The notes below the pieces were generated by a model that saw only the letters and a list, made by a program, of their open reading frames with translations, was not told where the DNA came from and ran no database searches. A stretch of DNA of 17,997 nt from Phocaeicola_A sp964444735 (lineage in GTDB: Bacteria; Bacteroidota; Bacteroidia; Bacteroidales; Bacteroidaceae): the NCBI GenBank assembly GCA_964444735.1, contig CAYUIJ010000049.1, positions 1 to 17,997 of the forward strand, read 5' to 3'. A program made the translations under genes and the position numbers. This document shows positions 6,986 to 14,780 of this stretch, one piece after another; the stretch's first letter is position 1; every line of letters starts with the position of its first letter.

Positions 6986-8683
6986 TTCTTTTACCGGATT
7001 CCATCCGTCTGTACCGGCCAAAACCTCTTCAATATCATAGCCGTTGAGGCTTTTCAACCGCTTCCCGTAAGAAACTCCGGCCTTCGGATTGGCACCGGCG
7101 CCCTTACTCTGATATTCGGCATAAAATACAGTAGACTCATTGCTTTTCTTTCCCTTGTTGTTCCATCCCGCAGGAGCTATATGGGCACCCAAATTGCAAC
7201 GGATGAATACGGCCTTTGCATAAGGATGCCCCGGACGTGAAAGGCCCGCACCGCTTACTCCTTCGGCTGCAGTCATAAGACAGTCGTAAAAGACATAACC
7301 ATATTTCTGGTCTTTATCGGTAGAGGGAGCAGTAAGGTATCCGTTACCTACGCTATGAACGGTACAACGGTTGAACACGGCCTGCGACCATCCGAAAATA
7401 AAATCAGTCGTACCTTCTATATAACAGTCCTCATAATACTGACGACAGCCTTTTCCATAGGTGTATAGTGTGCCCTGGTTTCCCAAAAAACGGCAATTCT
7501 TGAACATAACCCTGTCGGCACTCACGAAACATGCTACAGCCTGTCCTGCCCTCCCGGCAGTATTGGCAAAGGTTATGTTCTCTGCATAAAAATCGGGAGC
7601 ATAGATATAGCACGTAGATGAACCTGAGGCGGACATTTCTTCACCGAAACGGTTCTTTTTGCCGGCATAATCATCATTGGCAAGCACAGCTCCGTTTTCT
7701 CCAATAAGTGATATGTTTACCTTAGATTCCGGTATGACTGTTTTTTCCTTGTATTCGCCCTTGCGCACAAGAATGGTTGTACGCTTGTTTTTTCTGAAAT
7801 CGGGCACAGCATTGATTGCTTCCTGAATTGTAAAAAAGTCACCGCTTCCGTCTTTTGCCACAACAAAATCATAGAAATGCACATACTTAGCCAGTTCAGG
7901 AATGCTTTCAACAATGGCTCTTGCCGCTAATCCTGCAATAATGCGTCCGCCATATACATTCAGGTGTGTATTGTCCTGACATCCTTTCGGACGTGCCGGT
8001 GAAACGCCTTCAGGTATCCACATGAAAAGTCTTTTAGAATCTTCTTTTCCCATACCCTGAACCAGATTGTGCGTGAGCCTGTTCATATCAATGAATGTCA
8101 CTCCCATTCCGGCAGCCACATTGCGGGGAGAATCAAGATAAGCTCCGTGTGTATCAATCAGCGTATCGCCTTCAAACTTTGTTCCACTGGCCTTTTCCTT
8201 ACGGAAATCATCATTGGCCACAGCACTGCCGTTGTCATAAAAATTACGGCGCACAATTGAATTGAAAAGCACTGGAATACCTCCCTTTTCACGAGTCTCT
8301 CTTACAAAACGGCGCAAATTCTCATCGAATGTCGTACCCGGATCGGTATGCCTTTCGGAATCCGCCTTTTCATCATTATGTCCGAACTGAATGAAAACAT
8401 AATCGCCCTTGCGTATGCTTGCATACACTTTAGCCCAATGGCCCTCGTCAATAAAACTCTTTGAGCTGCGTCCGTTCAACGCATGGTTGTCAACCCTTAC
8501 TTCCTTAGAGAAATATCCGGCAAGCATCTGCCCCCACCCGCGTTCCTGATTGCCGTCTTTTAACGGTTTGTTGGCCATTGTAGAATCACCAATGGTAAAT
8601 ATGGTTATGACATCATCCGGACCGGTCCGGAATGATGCCAGCAACAGTAGCGCGCACAATGCCATCAACATTTTGATTTTCAT
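6764..8683 (-). CDS. CE12-CE8 esterase fused in frame to a transposase tail
   Basis: This 639-residue secreted protein (alternative ATG at 8692) starts with a signal peptide (MKIKMLMALCALLLLASF). Residues 25-265 form an SGNH hydrolase like rhamnogalacturonan acetylesterases (CE12): GDSTMAN with Ser34, LNGRSSKSF (69-77), GHND (101-104) and DNTHLN with Asp237/His240. All are intact, so deacetylation is likely. Residues 273-565 form a right-handed beta-helix pectin methylesterase (CE8). It keeps GQAVACF, the nucleophile Asp427 in TTDFIFG and Arg483. However, the general-acid Asp of QDT is Gly404 (GGC at 7472-7474), and RPW is RPG (Gly485). The native end should come after DGWNPVK (559-565). Instead the frame continues into an IS5-like transposase fragment (about residue 568 onward) and stops at a TAA created by a frameshift in that fragment. 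It is last in the pectin operon, 107 nt after the SUMF1/Asp-box gene. Confidence 0.85.
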   Translation of the reverse strand: MKIKMLMALCALLLLASFRTGPDDVITIFTIGDSTMANKPLKDGNQERGWGQMLAGYFSKEVRVDNHALNGRSSKSFIDEGHWAKVYASIRKGDYVFIQFGHNDEKADSERHTDPGTTFDENLRRFVRETREKGGIPVLFNSIVRRNFYDNGSAVANDDFRKEKASGTKFEGDTLIDTHGAYLDSPRNVAAGMGVTFIDMNRLTHNLVQGMGKEDSKRLFMWIPEGVSPARPKGCQDNTHLNVYGGRIIAGLAARAIVESIPELAKYVHFYDFVVAKDGSGDFFTIQEAINAVPDFRKNKRTTILVRKGEYKEKTVIPESKVNISLIGENGAVLANDDYAGKKNRFGEEMSASGSSTCYIYAPDFYAENITFANTAGRAGQAVACFVSADRVMFKNCRFLGNQGTLYTYGKGCRQYYEDCYIEGTTDFIFGWSQAVFNRCTVHSVGNGYLTAPSTDKDQKYGYVFYDCLMTAAEGVSGAGLSRPGHPYAKAVFIRCNLGAHIAPAGWNNKGKKSNESTVFYAEYQSKGAGANPKAGVSYGKRLKSLNGYDIEEVLAGTDGWNPVKEWQSAGDRGYRGKKEANGTQMLMPDMPKNGDSYYARRKRHRLFCKQTGIEPVISHLKTDCRLGGDFYRGCLEML

Positions 8684-8790
8684 GAATCGCATTAATAAGA
8701 TTTTACATTGTAATCTATAAAAGTTATAAACAGATAAGAAAAAGGATTCAAGGCATCCGCACAAGGCCTTACCTATCCTCCTCTCTTTCC

Positions 8791-10815
8791 TTATTCCAAA
8801 CAATGATTATTTTCAGGTTTAACCATCTCCAGCCAGGCCAGATTGAATTTGTAATAAAAACGGCTGCTGACAAGATGGATCATGTTATCGGGAGTTTGTG
8901 TTCCGGCCAGATAGCCGCGGGGTTCGGCATGGACTTCATCAACCTCAAACCATTGTGTCCAGGCGCCTCCGTTCAGAAATTGTTTCTTCCCGTCAGTAAG
9001 CAAACGTTTTACCGGCCATGTTTTTCCTTCGTCATACGATACGGCTGCAAACATACCTGCCCCTTTGATCTTCTTGCCATCGGGAGTCCGGAACCACATT
9101 TCCTTGTCGGTCTCTGAAGTACGATACGGATGTCCGGTAAATGAAACCAGCAACAACGGGCCTTCATTCAGACGCAGCAAGACCAGACGCTGTCCGCCGT
9201 CAATCGGAGGAAACTCAGAAGGTGAATAAGTCCACGTTTCCCCCATATCATCTGATATACTCATCGGCATACGCATATGCCCGTGCTTATCCTTAATGTT
9301 GTTGCTGCGCCCCAAAGCCATCAGACATCCGTCTTTCAACTGTACCACTCCGGCATGTATGCCCGCAATAGTTGTTCCCTTGCCACCATCCTTGAACTCG
9401 GGCAATGGCGATCCGTCCCAAGGATCATTCCATGTTTTTCCTCCATCCTTGCTGATATGTATGGCAGATCCGTCACTTCCTCCGCCTCCAGCATCGCAAG
9501 CCTGAATAATCCATCCTTCACGAGTCACGGATGTGCCGGCAATTACCTGATGACGGCTTGTATGCTCATGAGCTATAATGGAAGGCCTGCTCCATGTAGC
9601 ACCATTGTCCGTACTGGTACGCAAGGTCATCATCAGATTACGCCATCCGCCCAAGGCTTCTACTCCATTGATATGATATAAAGTACATTTTCCGTCATTG
9701 AGAAGAGCCGAACCGGTCATATTACGGTCGGGAACCTTATAGAACAGGCGGGGCGTTTCCCACTCTGTACTACCCTTACGAATACGCGAAGAAAGGACAG
9801 TCAGCTCACGACCTTTCTCATTATCGGCAGAAAACCATACAACCAGCAAATCACCGTTATCACACCATGTAATGGCAGGCTGGTGATTGTGAAGATAAAA
9901 CGGCACTCCGGAACCCGGTGCCGGTTCGTGCACATAAGTCTTAAACGGCTCAAATACGGGAACATTGACTTTTTGTTTTTCCCAGTCACACTTTTCCTGA
10001 CTTACCGTAACCGTATACTGATCGGGCAATACAGCCAAAGGCCGAGTCTCAGGATAGTCAGCCTGCACCACGCGAAAGCCCGTATGCACAAACTTGTCTT
10101 GAGGGATCATGGCCATACGGTTGCCCGAACGCAAAAAATCAGCAGGAGTATTATGACTACCGCCTCTTGTCACACGGAAATCGCCATCGGCATAGCCTAC
10201 AGGATCGGTTTGTTCACAAGGGATATAGGGACCATACCAGTCAAGGCACCATTCTTCCACATTCCCGCACATATCATAAAGTCCCCATGCATTGGCAGGG
10301 GTCTGGGCTACTTTCAATGATATATATTTCAGTTTAGGGGCTATCTCCTGATTTTTCTGATAATTTTTCGGCAACTTGTCATCCATGTAAAACTTAAAAT
10401 AGCTGCCAGCACGACAAGCATATTCCCATTCGGCCTCAGTAGGCAAACGATAGGTTTTTCTTTCTTTTTCCGAAAGCCATCTGCAGAAAGCCGTCGCATC
10501 ATCATAACTGACAAAGACAACTGCCTCATCATCTTCGGTAGAAAATCCGCACTCCCCACGCAGCCGCTTATGTTCAGGACGGAATTGCTCATACTGCGCA
10601 TTGGTAACCTCTGTTATTGCCATTTTAAAAGGCTTTGAGATGGTTACTTTATGCACCGGAGCCTCGTCATAATCTTGTCCGATACCCAGCCCGCCCATAT
10701 AAAAACTTCCGGCAGGAATCTCCACCATCGGAATCTGAGGTTCGCTCTGGTTCCGTGCATACACACCCGCTCCTATACACAAGAGACATCCGCCTATTAT
10801 CAATCTTAGCTCCAT
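8791..10815 (-). CDS. secreted SUMF1-like domain fused to Asp-box (BNR) sialidase-like propeller
   Basis: This 674-residue protein has a signal peptide (MELRLIIGGCLLCIGAGVYA). Residues 29-251 are a formylglycine-generating-enzyme-like (SUMF1) fold: MVEIPAGSFYMGG, VTNAQYEQF, YRLPTEAEWEYACRAGS (122-138), WGLYDMCGNVEEWCLDW (177-193), RVTRGGS (214-220) and HTGFRVV. The two cysteines that bind copper in true formylglycine-generating enzymes, just after RGGS, are missing, so sulfatase activation is unlikely. Residues 295-665 form a sialidase-like beta-propeller with four Asp boxes: STDNGATW (401-408), SKDGGKTW (455-462), SDDMGETW (521-528) and SYDEGKTW (593-600). An N-terminal HNHQPAITW block resembles exo-alpha-sialidase-like BNR proteins. 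An in-frame TAA directly before the ATG fixes the start. The substrate is unknown; the operon suggests a plant-pectin target rather than sialic acid. Confidence 0.85.
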   Translation of the reverse strand: MELRLIIGGCLLCIGAGVYARNQSEPQIPMVEIPAGSFYMGGLGIGQDYDEAPVHKVTISKPFKMAITEVTNAQYEQFRPEHKRLRGECGFSTEDDEAVVFVSYDDATAFCRWLSEKERKTYRLPTEAEWEYACRAGSYFKFYMDDKLPKNYQKNQEIAPKLKYISLKVAQTPANAWGLYDMCGNVEEWCLDWYGPYIPCEQTDPVGYADGDFRVTRGGSHNTPADFLRSGNRMAMIPQDKFVHTGFRVVQADYPETRPLAVLPDQYTVTVSQEKCDWEKQKVNVPVFEPFKTYVHEPAPGSGVPFYLHNHQPAITWCDNGDLLVVWFSADNEKGRELTVLSSRIRKGSTEWETPRLFYKVPDRNMTGSALLNDGKCTLYHINGVEALGGWRNLMMTLRTSTDNGATWSRPSIIAHEHTSRHQVIAGTSVTREGWIIQACDAGGGGSDGSAIHISKDGGKTWNDPWDGSPLPEFKDGGKGTTIAGIHAGVVQLKDGCLMALGRSNNIKDKHGHMRMPMSISDDMGETWTYSPSEFPPIDGGQRLVLLRLNEGPLLLVSFTGHPYRTSETDKEMWFRTPDGKKIKGAGMFAAVSYDEGKTWPVKRLLTDGKKQFLNGGAWTQWFEVDEVHAEPRGYLAGTQTPDNMIHLVSSRFYYKFNLAWLEMVKPENNHCLE

Positions 10816-10884
10816 TTACAACTTCAGTGCTTTCAATATCAAATCTTCATTCCGATAAAATTATCCGCAATATGTTTTCCCCCG

Positions 10885-11856
10885 CTATTGCAAGGGATTC
10901 CATTCATTTTCTGCCGCAAACACTTCCGCAAGGGTGATCTTTTCAGCTTCCTCCCTTGTCAACTGACGACTCCACGGCGCTCTTTCTTTTGTATCCGCCC
11001 CCACACCGGTATTATTATATTCGGCATAACGCGCGGTCTGCTCATTCGACACTTTACCCCAGTTGTGCCATCCTTTCGGGACGATATGCCCGCCCAGCTC
11101 ACAATTCATATACAGTGTATATCCGTAAGGCCTCCACGGACGTCCTAACCATACCTTATGCACATTATTGGCAGCGGTCAGCTTGCAATGATTGAAAACA
11201 TATCCGTATTTTATATCCATGGGAGTTGAAGCGGCTGTGACATATGAATCAATTTTGCTGAAAATAACACAATTCTCAAACCATGCAGTCGACGGGCCGA
11301 AAATAAAATCGGTAGTTCCCTCAATATAACAGCCGGCAAAATAAAGACGGGTTCCGGCAACGCCTGTATAAACCGTATCCTGATTTCCCAATATCCGGCA
11401 ATTGATAAACTTCAAACGGTCACCCTCGGTATGCAAGGCAACCGCTTGCCCTTTGCGCGGCGCATTGTTTTCTATGGTTATATTCTTGAAAGTAATATCA
11501 TTCCCTTCAACCTTTACCGTATAGGTCCTGAACGTTCCCATCATCACCTCTTTTCCTTCCATGCGTATATTGGCATGGTCATCATAAGTAATAATTGTCT
11601 CATCCCTGTCTTCACCCAGAATTTCAATATTGGTCAGCCATGAAGGAATAATAACTTTTTCTTTATAGACTCCTTTTTTCACATAAATCACTTTATGATA
11701 GTCCATAAATGCCCTGCAATCTTCAATGGCATCCCACAGATTCCGGAACCGGCCGGAACCGTCACGGGCCACGACCAAAGTATCCGGAGTGTCTGTCGCC
11801 GCACGGCCACATAAACACATCAATAAGGTAATCAGTATAATTCCTGCTCTTTTCAT
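10885..11856 (-). CDS. pectinesterase (CE8), secreted
   Basis: Pectin methylesterase hydrolyses methyl esters on homogalacturonan, releasing methanol and exposing carboxylates. The 323-residue protein starts with a signal peptide (MKRAGIILITLLMCLCGRAA). The parallel beta-helix motifs are all present: VVARDGSGRFRNLWDAI (28-44), GQAVALH (136-142) with the oxyanion-hole Gln, GNQDT with the general acid Asp150, IEGTTDFIFG with the nucleophile Asp173, and VWLGRPWRPY with Arg229 and Trp231. Length and ending (EWNPLQ) are usual for single-domain CE8 proteins. It begins 9 nt after the GH105 stop and precedes the SUMF1/Asp-box gene by 69 nt, so it belongs to the same operon. Its complete active site makes it a useful contrast to the damaged CE8 domain of the gene at 6764-8683. 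Confidence 0.95.
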   Translation of the reverse strand: MKRAGIILITLLMCLCGRAATDTPDTLVVARDGSGRFRNLWDAIEDCRAFMDYHKVIYVKKGVYKEKVIIPSWLTNIEILGEDRDETIITYDDHANIRMEGKEVMMGTFRTYTVKVEGNDITFKNITIENNAPRKGQAVALHTEGDRLKFINCRILGNQDTVYTGVAGTRLYFAGCYIEGTTDFIFGPSTAWFENCVIFSKIDSYVTAASTPMDIKYGYVFNHCKLTAANNVHKVWLGRPWRPYGYTLYMNCELGGHIVPKGWHNWGKVSNEQTARYAEYNNTGVGADTKERAPWSRQLTREEAEKITLAEVFAAENEWNPLQ

Positions 11857-11865
11857 ATTACAATC

Positions 11866-13074
11866 TCATTTAAACTGTTTTTCTAATCTTTCTCTTTCAA
11901 GACTTGCATTGATAAACGGTCCTACTGCTTTCGGGTCGTTTGAACGCGTCTTTTCATTGATATAATAATCATATTCACCCGAACGATAGGGCTTCCCTCC
12001 CAATCCGGCAACGGCACAAGTCTGAGTCAGCGAAACAACTCCATTATCATCAACTTCAATAAAATGTTTCAAGATTCCCTCATACCCCTTTTCGGCAACC
12101 TCCAAATAGGACTTATCTATCAATCCAAGACGAACTCCTTTATAAAGAGTATATACAAACATGGCAGAGACAGACGATTCCAGATAATTTCCTTTGTCTC
12201 CGCTTCTGTCAATCACCTGATACCATAAACCGGTCTCCTTATCCTGCCAGTTTTTTATCTGCTTCGCCACATTCTGCAGAATATCCATAACCTGCTCTCT
12301 CCCCGGCTCGTGCCTCGGAATAAACTCCAAAGCATCGACCAATGCCATAGAGAACCAGCCCATAGCACGCCCCCATGTATGGGCAGACTGTCCGGTTTCC
12401 TTGTCAGCCCAGAGCTGTTTGTGAGCTTCATCCCACGCATGGCGATAAAGCCCTGTAACCGGATCATAGGTATGCCTGGCGCAAACAACAAATTGCTTTA
12501 TCACATCCTGATAATCTTCAGGACGATTGTTGCGAAAAGCATATTCCGCATAGTAAGGAGACGCCATATAAATACCGTCCAGCCACATTTGATCAGGATA
12601 TACCATTTTATGCCAGAATCCGCCTTCTTTGGTACGAGGCTGGCAAGCCAGCTGATCGCGAAGCTTGTCCATTGCCTTTTTGTAACGCGCATCTTTGGTC
12701 TGTTCATATATACGGAAAAGAATTTTTCCTGTATTGATTCTGTCCAGATTCAATTCCGATGGCCTGTAAGTTTCTATACTGCCATCGGGATGCACCATTG
12801 TCTCACAATATTTTAAAGTATAATCATAATACTTTTTATCACCGTATGCATCATATAGATTCAAAAAGGCCTGCAGCTCAACTCCATGACAATAACCCCA
12901 GTTTAAGTGCCGTACATAATCCAGCTGCCATGCTTCGGGGAAACGAATCATCTCTGATTCTGCCATTCTGACAGACCATGGAACTTGTTTATCAATCTGC
13001 GTTGTCCGCGCAAAAATACACACGGAACAAAAAAGGAATCCGCACGCAAGAAAATACTTATTAATATTTTTCAT
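11866..13074 (-). CDS. GH105 unsaturated rhamnogalacturonyl hydrolase-like enzyme
   Basis: GH105 enzymes of the YteR/YesR type remove the unsaturated galacturonic acid left at the non-reducing end of rhamnogalacturonan oligosaccharides by lyases. This 402-residue protein has a signal peptide (MKNINKYFLACGFLFCSVCIFA), placing it in the periplasm or on the outer surface. The (alpha/alpha)6-barrel motifs are WGYCHGVELQAF (59-70), DRINTGKIL (111-119), FWHKMVYPDQMWLDGIYMAS (153-172) with Asp166 matching the catalytic Asp143 of YteR, AHTWGRAMGWFSMALVDAL, and the C-terminal SNDPKAVGPFINASLE. It is the first gene of the minus-strand pectin operon, with its own promoter 22 nt upstream of the ATG, and is divergent from the MFS transporter. 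No lyase to supply its substrate is present in the window. Confidence 0.93.
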   Translation of the reverse strand: MKNINKYFLACGFLFCSVCIFARTTQIDKQVPWSVRMAESEMIRFPEAWQLDYVRHLNWGYCHGVELQAFLNLYDAYGDKKYYDYTLKYCETMVHPDGSIETYRPSELNLDRINTGKILFRIYEQTKDARYKKAMDKLRDQLACQPRTKEGGFWHKMVYPDQMWLDGIYMASPYYAEYAFRNNRPEDYQDVIKQFVVCARHTYDPVTGLYRHAWDEAHKQLWADKETGQSAHTWGRAMGWFSMALVDALEFIPRHEPGREQVMDILQNVAKQIKNWQDKETGLWYQVIDRSGDKGNYLESSVSAMFVYTLYKGVRLGLIDKSYLEVAEKGYEGILKHFIEVDDNGVVSLTQTCAVAGLGGKPYRSGEYDYYINEKTRSNDPKAVGPFINASLERERLEKQFK

Positions 13075-13095
13075 AGTTCAATCGATTGACTATTG

Positions 13096-13103
13096 CAAAA
13101 TTA
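13096..13103 (-). promoter_or_regulatory. -7 promoter element of the pectin operon (TAATTTTG)
   Basis: On the minus strand TAATTTTG, followed by C, fits the Bacteroidetes -7 consensus TAnnTTTG. A TTTA at 13125-13128, 21 nt upstream, is a near match to the -33 TTTG. The GH105 ATG at 13074 is 21 nt after the element, giving a short leader. It probably drives the four-gene pectin operon. Confidence 0.65.
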
Positions 13104-13105
13104 GA

Positions 13106-13158
13106 GATTAATTTACATTTTATATAAACATTTGTATTTAATAAATTTAAAATTAATC
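13106..13158. promoter_or_regulatory. inverted repeat between divergent promoters, candidate operator
   Basis: GATTAATTT (13106-13114) and AAATTAATC (13150-13158) form a perfect 9-bp inverted repeat. The arms lie 44 bp apart, between the -7 elements for the GH105 operon and the MFS gene. Such placement would suit a regulator controlling both directions. The DNA here is very AT-rich, so a chance match is possible. Confidence 0.35.
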
Positions 13159-13189
13159 ATTTCAATAGCTATTATTCATAAAGAAGCTG

Positions 13190-13197
13190 TAACTTTG
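13190..13197 (+). promoter_or_regulatory. -7 promoter element of the MFS gene (TAACTTTG)
   Basis: TAACTTTG matches TAnnTTTG exactly and lies 56 nt before the MFS start codon, implying a leader of roughly 50 nt. No clear -33 TTTG is seen, which may mean dependence on an activator. Confidence 0.6.
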
Positions 13198-13253
13198 GGA
13201 CAAAACATCGTAAAACTAACCCGAATAAAACAATAAAACTTAAATTTGGTATT

Positions 13254-14717
13254 ATGAGTAATTTTAAAAATGACAAGATGACCAACTACCGTTGGTGGAT
13301 CTGTGCCATGCTATTTTTCGCAACTACAGTAAACTACATGGACCGTCAGGTTCTTTCGTTAACATGGAAAGACTTTATTGCTCCGGAATTTCACTGGACT
13401 GACGGTAATTACGGAAACATTACAGCAATTTTTTCAATTATTTATGCAATAGCAATGCTTTTTGCCGGCCGATTTGTCGATTGGATGGGAACTAAGAAAG
13501 GTTATTTATGGTCCATTGGAATTTGGTCTTTAGGAGCCTGCGTTCATGCTATCTGCGGTTGGACGACAGAAATGACTCTTGGCGTAGAAAGTGTTCATGA
13601 TTTAATTAATGCTACTGACAAAACGGCTGTTTCAGCTACCGCCATTGCGACTGTGAGCGTATACTATTTCATTGCGGCCCGATTTATTCTTGCTATGGGT
13701 GAAGCGGGAAACTTTCCTGCTGCAATTAAAGTCACAGCCGAATATTTTCCCAAAAAAGACCGTGCTTTTGCAACAAGCATTTTTAACGCAGGCGCCACGG
13801 TCGGAGCTTTAATAGCTCCGGTCACCATACCGTCATTAGCAAGCTATTTTAAAGAAATCGGTTTCGGTAACGGATGGGAAATGGCATTCATCGTTATTGG
13901 CGGACTTGGCTTTATCTGGATGGCATTCTGGGTATTTATGTATACCAAACCTGGTGAAAGCCGTCATGTAAACAAAGTAGAATTAATTTATATAGAACAA
14001 GACAAAGATAAAGAAGAAGTAAAAGGAAAGGTAAAAGAAGAAAAATCAATGTCGTTTCTTCAATGCTTCAAATACAAGCAAACATGGGCTTTTGCCTTCG
14101 GCAAATTCATGACCGATGGTGTATGGTGGTTCTTCCTGTTCTGGACTCCTGCCTACGTCAGCGATGTTTACCATCTTCCTTCAGACAATCCTACCGCGCA
14201 ATTATTGATATTTGTCCTTTATGCTATCACCATGTTGTCAATTGTCGGAGGATGGCTCCCGACATATTTTGTTGACAAGAAAGGAATGAACCCTTACGCC
14301 GGACGTATGCGCGCTATGCTTATTTTCGCATTCTTCCCTCTATTGGCTCTGTTTGCCCAGCCTCTTGGCGAATATTCATATTGGTTCCCGGTTATTATTA
14401 TCGGTATTGCCGGTGCCGCGCACCAGGCTTGGTCAGCCAATATATTCTCTACCGTAGGAGACATGTTCCCTAAAACAGCAATTGCGACAATTACCGGGAT
14501 CGGTGGTATGGCCGGAGGTGTGGGCTCATTCCTGATCAACAAAGGCTCTGGTACATTATTTGACTACGCTGCCGAAACCAATATGGGATTTATGGGATTC
14601 GAAGGGAAACCTGCCGGTTATTTCATAATATTCTGTATTTGCGCAGTAGCATATCTTATTGGATGGATTGTAATGAAGACTTTAGTACCTAAATACAGAC
14701 CTATCGTAATAGACTGA
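13254..14717 (+). CDS. MFS transporter, ACS family (hexuronate transporter-like)
   Basis: This is a 487-residue polytopic membrane protein with about 12 helices. The N-terminus has MLFFATTVNYMDRQVLSLTW (residues 19-38), where the NYMDRQ motif is characteristic of anion:cation symporters such as ExuT. The loop between helices 2 and 3, GRFVDWMGTKKGYLWSIGIWS, is the MFS motif A region. RFILAMGEAGNFPAAIKVTAEYFPKKDRA is the conserved helix 4 and following segment of this family. The central cytoplasmic loop is strongly charged (DKDKEEVKGKVKEE), and the protein is somewhat longer than ExuT, with an extra stretch (GVESVHDLINATDKTAVSAT) in an outer loop. Divergent from the GH105 operon, it most likely imports galacturonate or the unsaturated uronate products. 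The substrate is inferred from context. It ends at a strong terminator 32 nt downstream. Confidence 0.88.
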   Translation: MSNFKNDKMTNYRWWICAMLFFATTVNYMDRQVLSLTWKDFIAPEFHWTDGNYGNITAIFSIIYAIAMLFAGRFVDWMGTKKGYLWSIGIWSLGACVHAICGWTTEMTLGVESVHDLINATDKTAVSATAIATVSVYYFIAARFILAMGEAGNFPAAIKVTAEYFPKKDRAFATSIFNAGATVGALIAPVTIPSLASYFKEIGFGNGWEMAFIVIGGLGFIWMAFWVFMYTKPGESRHVNKVELIYIEQDKDKEEVKGKVKEEKSMSFLQCFKYKQTWAFAFGKFMTDGVWWFFLFWTPAYVSDVYHLPSDNPTAQLLIFVLYAITMLSIVGGWLPTYFVDKKGMNPYAGRMRAMLIFAFFPLLALFAQPLGEYSYWFPVIIIGIAGAAHQAWSANIFSTVGDMFPKTAIATITGIGGMAGGVGSFLINKGSGTLFDYAAETNMGFMGFEGKPAGYFIIFCICAVAYLIGWIVMKTLVPKYRPIVID

Positions 14718-14749
14718 TTGATCTTATAAATAAAATTCTTTAAAGATAT

Positions 14750-14780
14750 GGTTGTGCCAGGACCCGGCACAACCTTTTTT
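14750..14780 (+). terminator. strong rho-independent terminator after the MFS gene
   Basis: GGTTGTGCC (14750-14758) pairs perfectly with GGCACAACC (14766-14774) around a 7-nt loop, followed by six T residues. It lies 32 nt after the MFS stop and insulates the pectin locus from valS. Confidence 0.9.

Noticed and set aside
8684..8803. Extension of the CE12-CE8 esterase by about 40 residues, overlapping the upstream gene
   Set aside because: The signal peptide begins at MKIKMLMAL; the preceding residues are not signal-like and would place the signal peptide internally.
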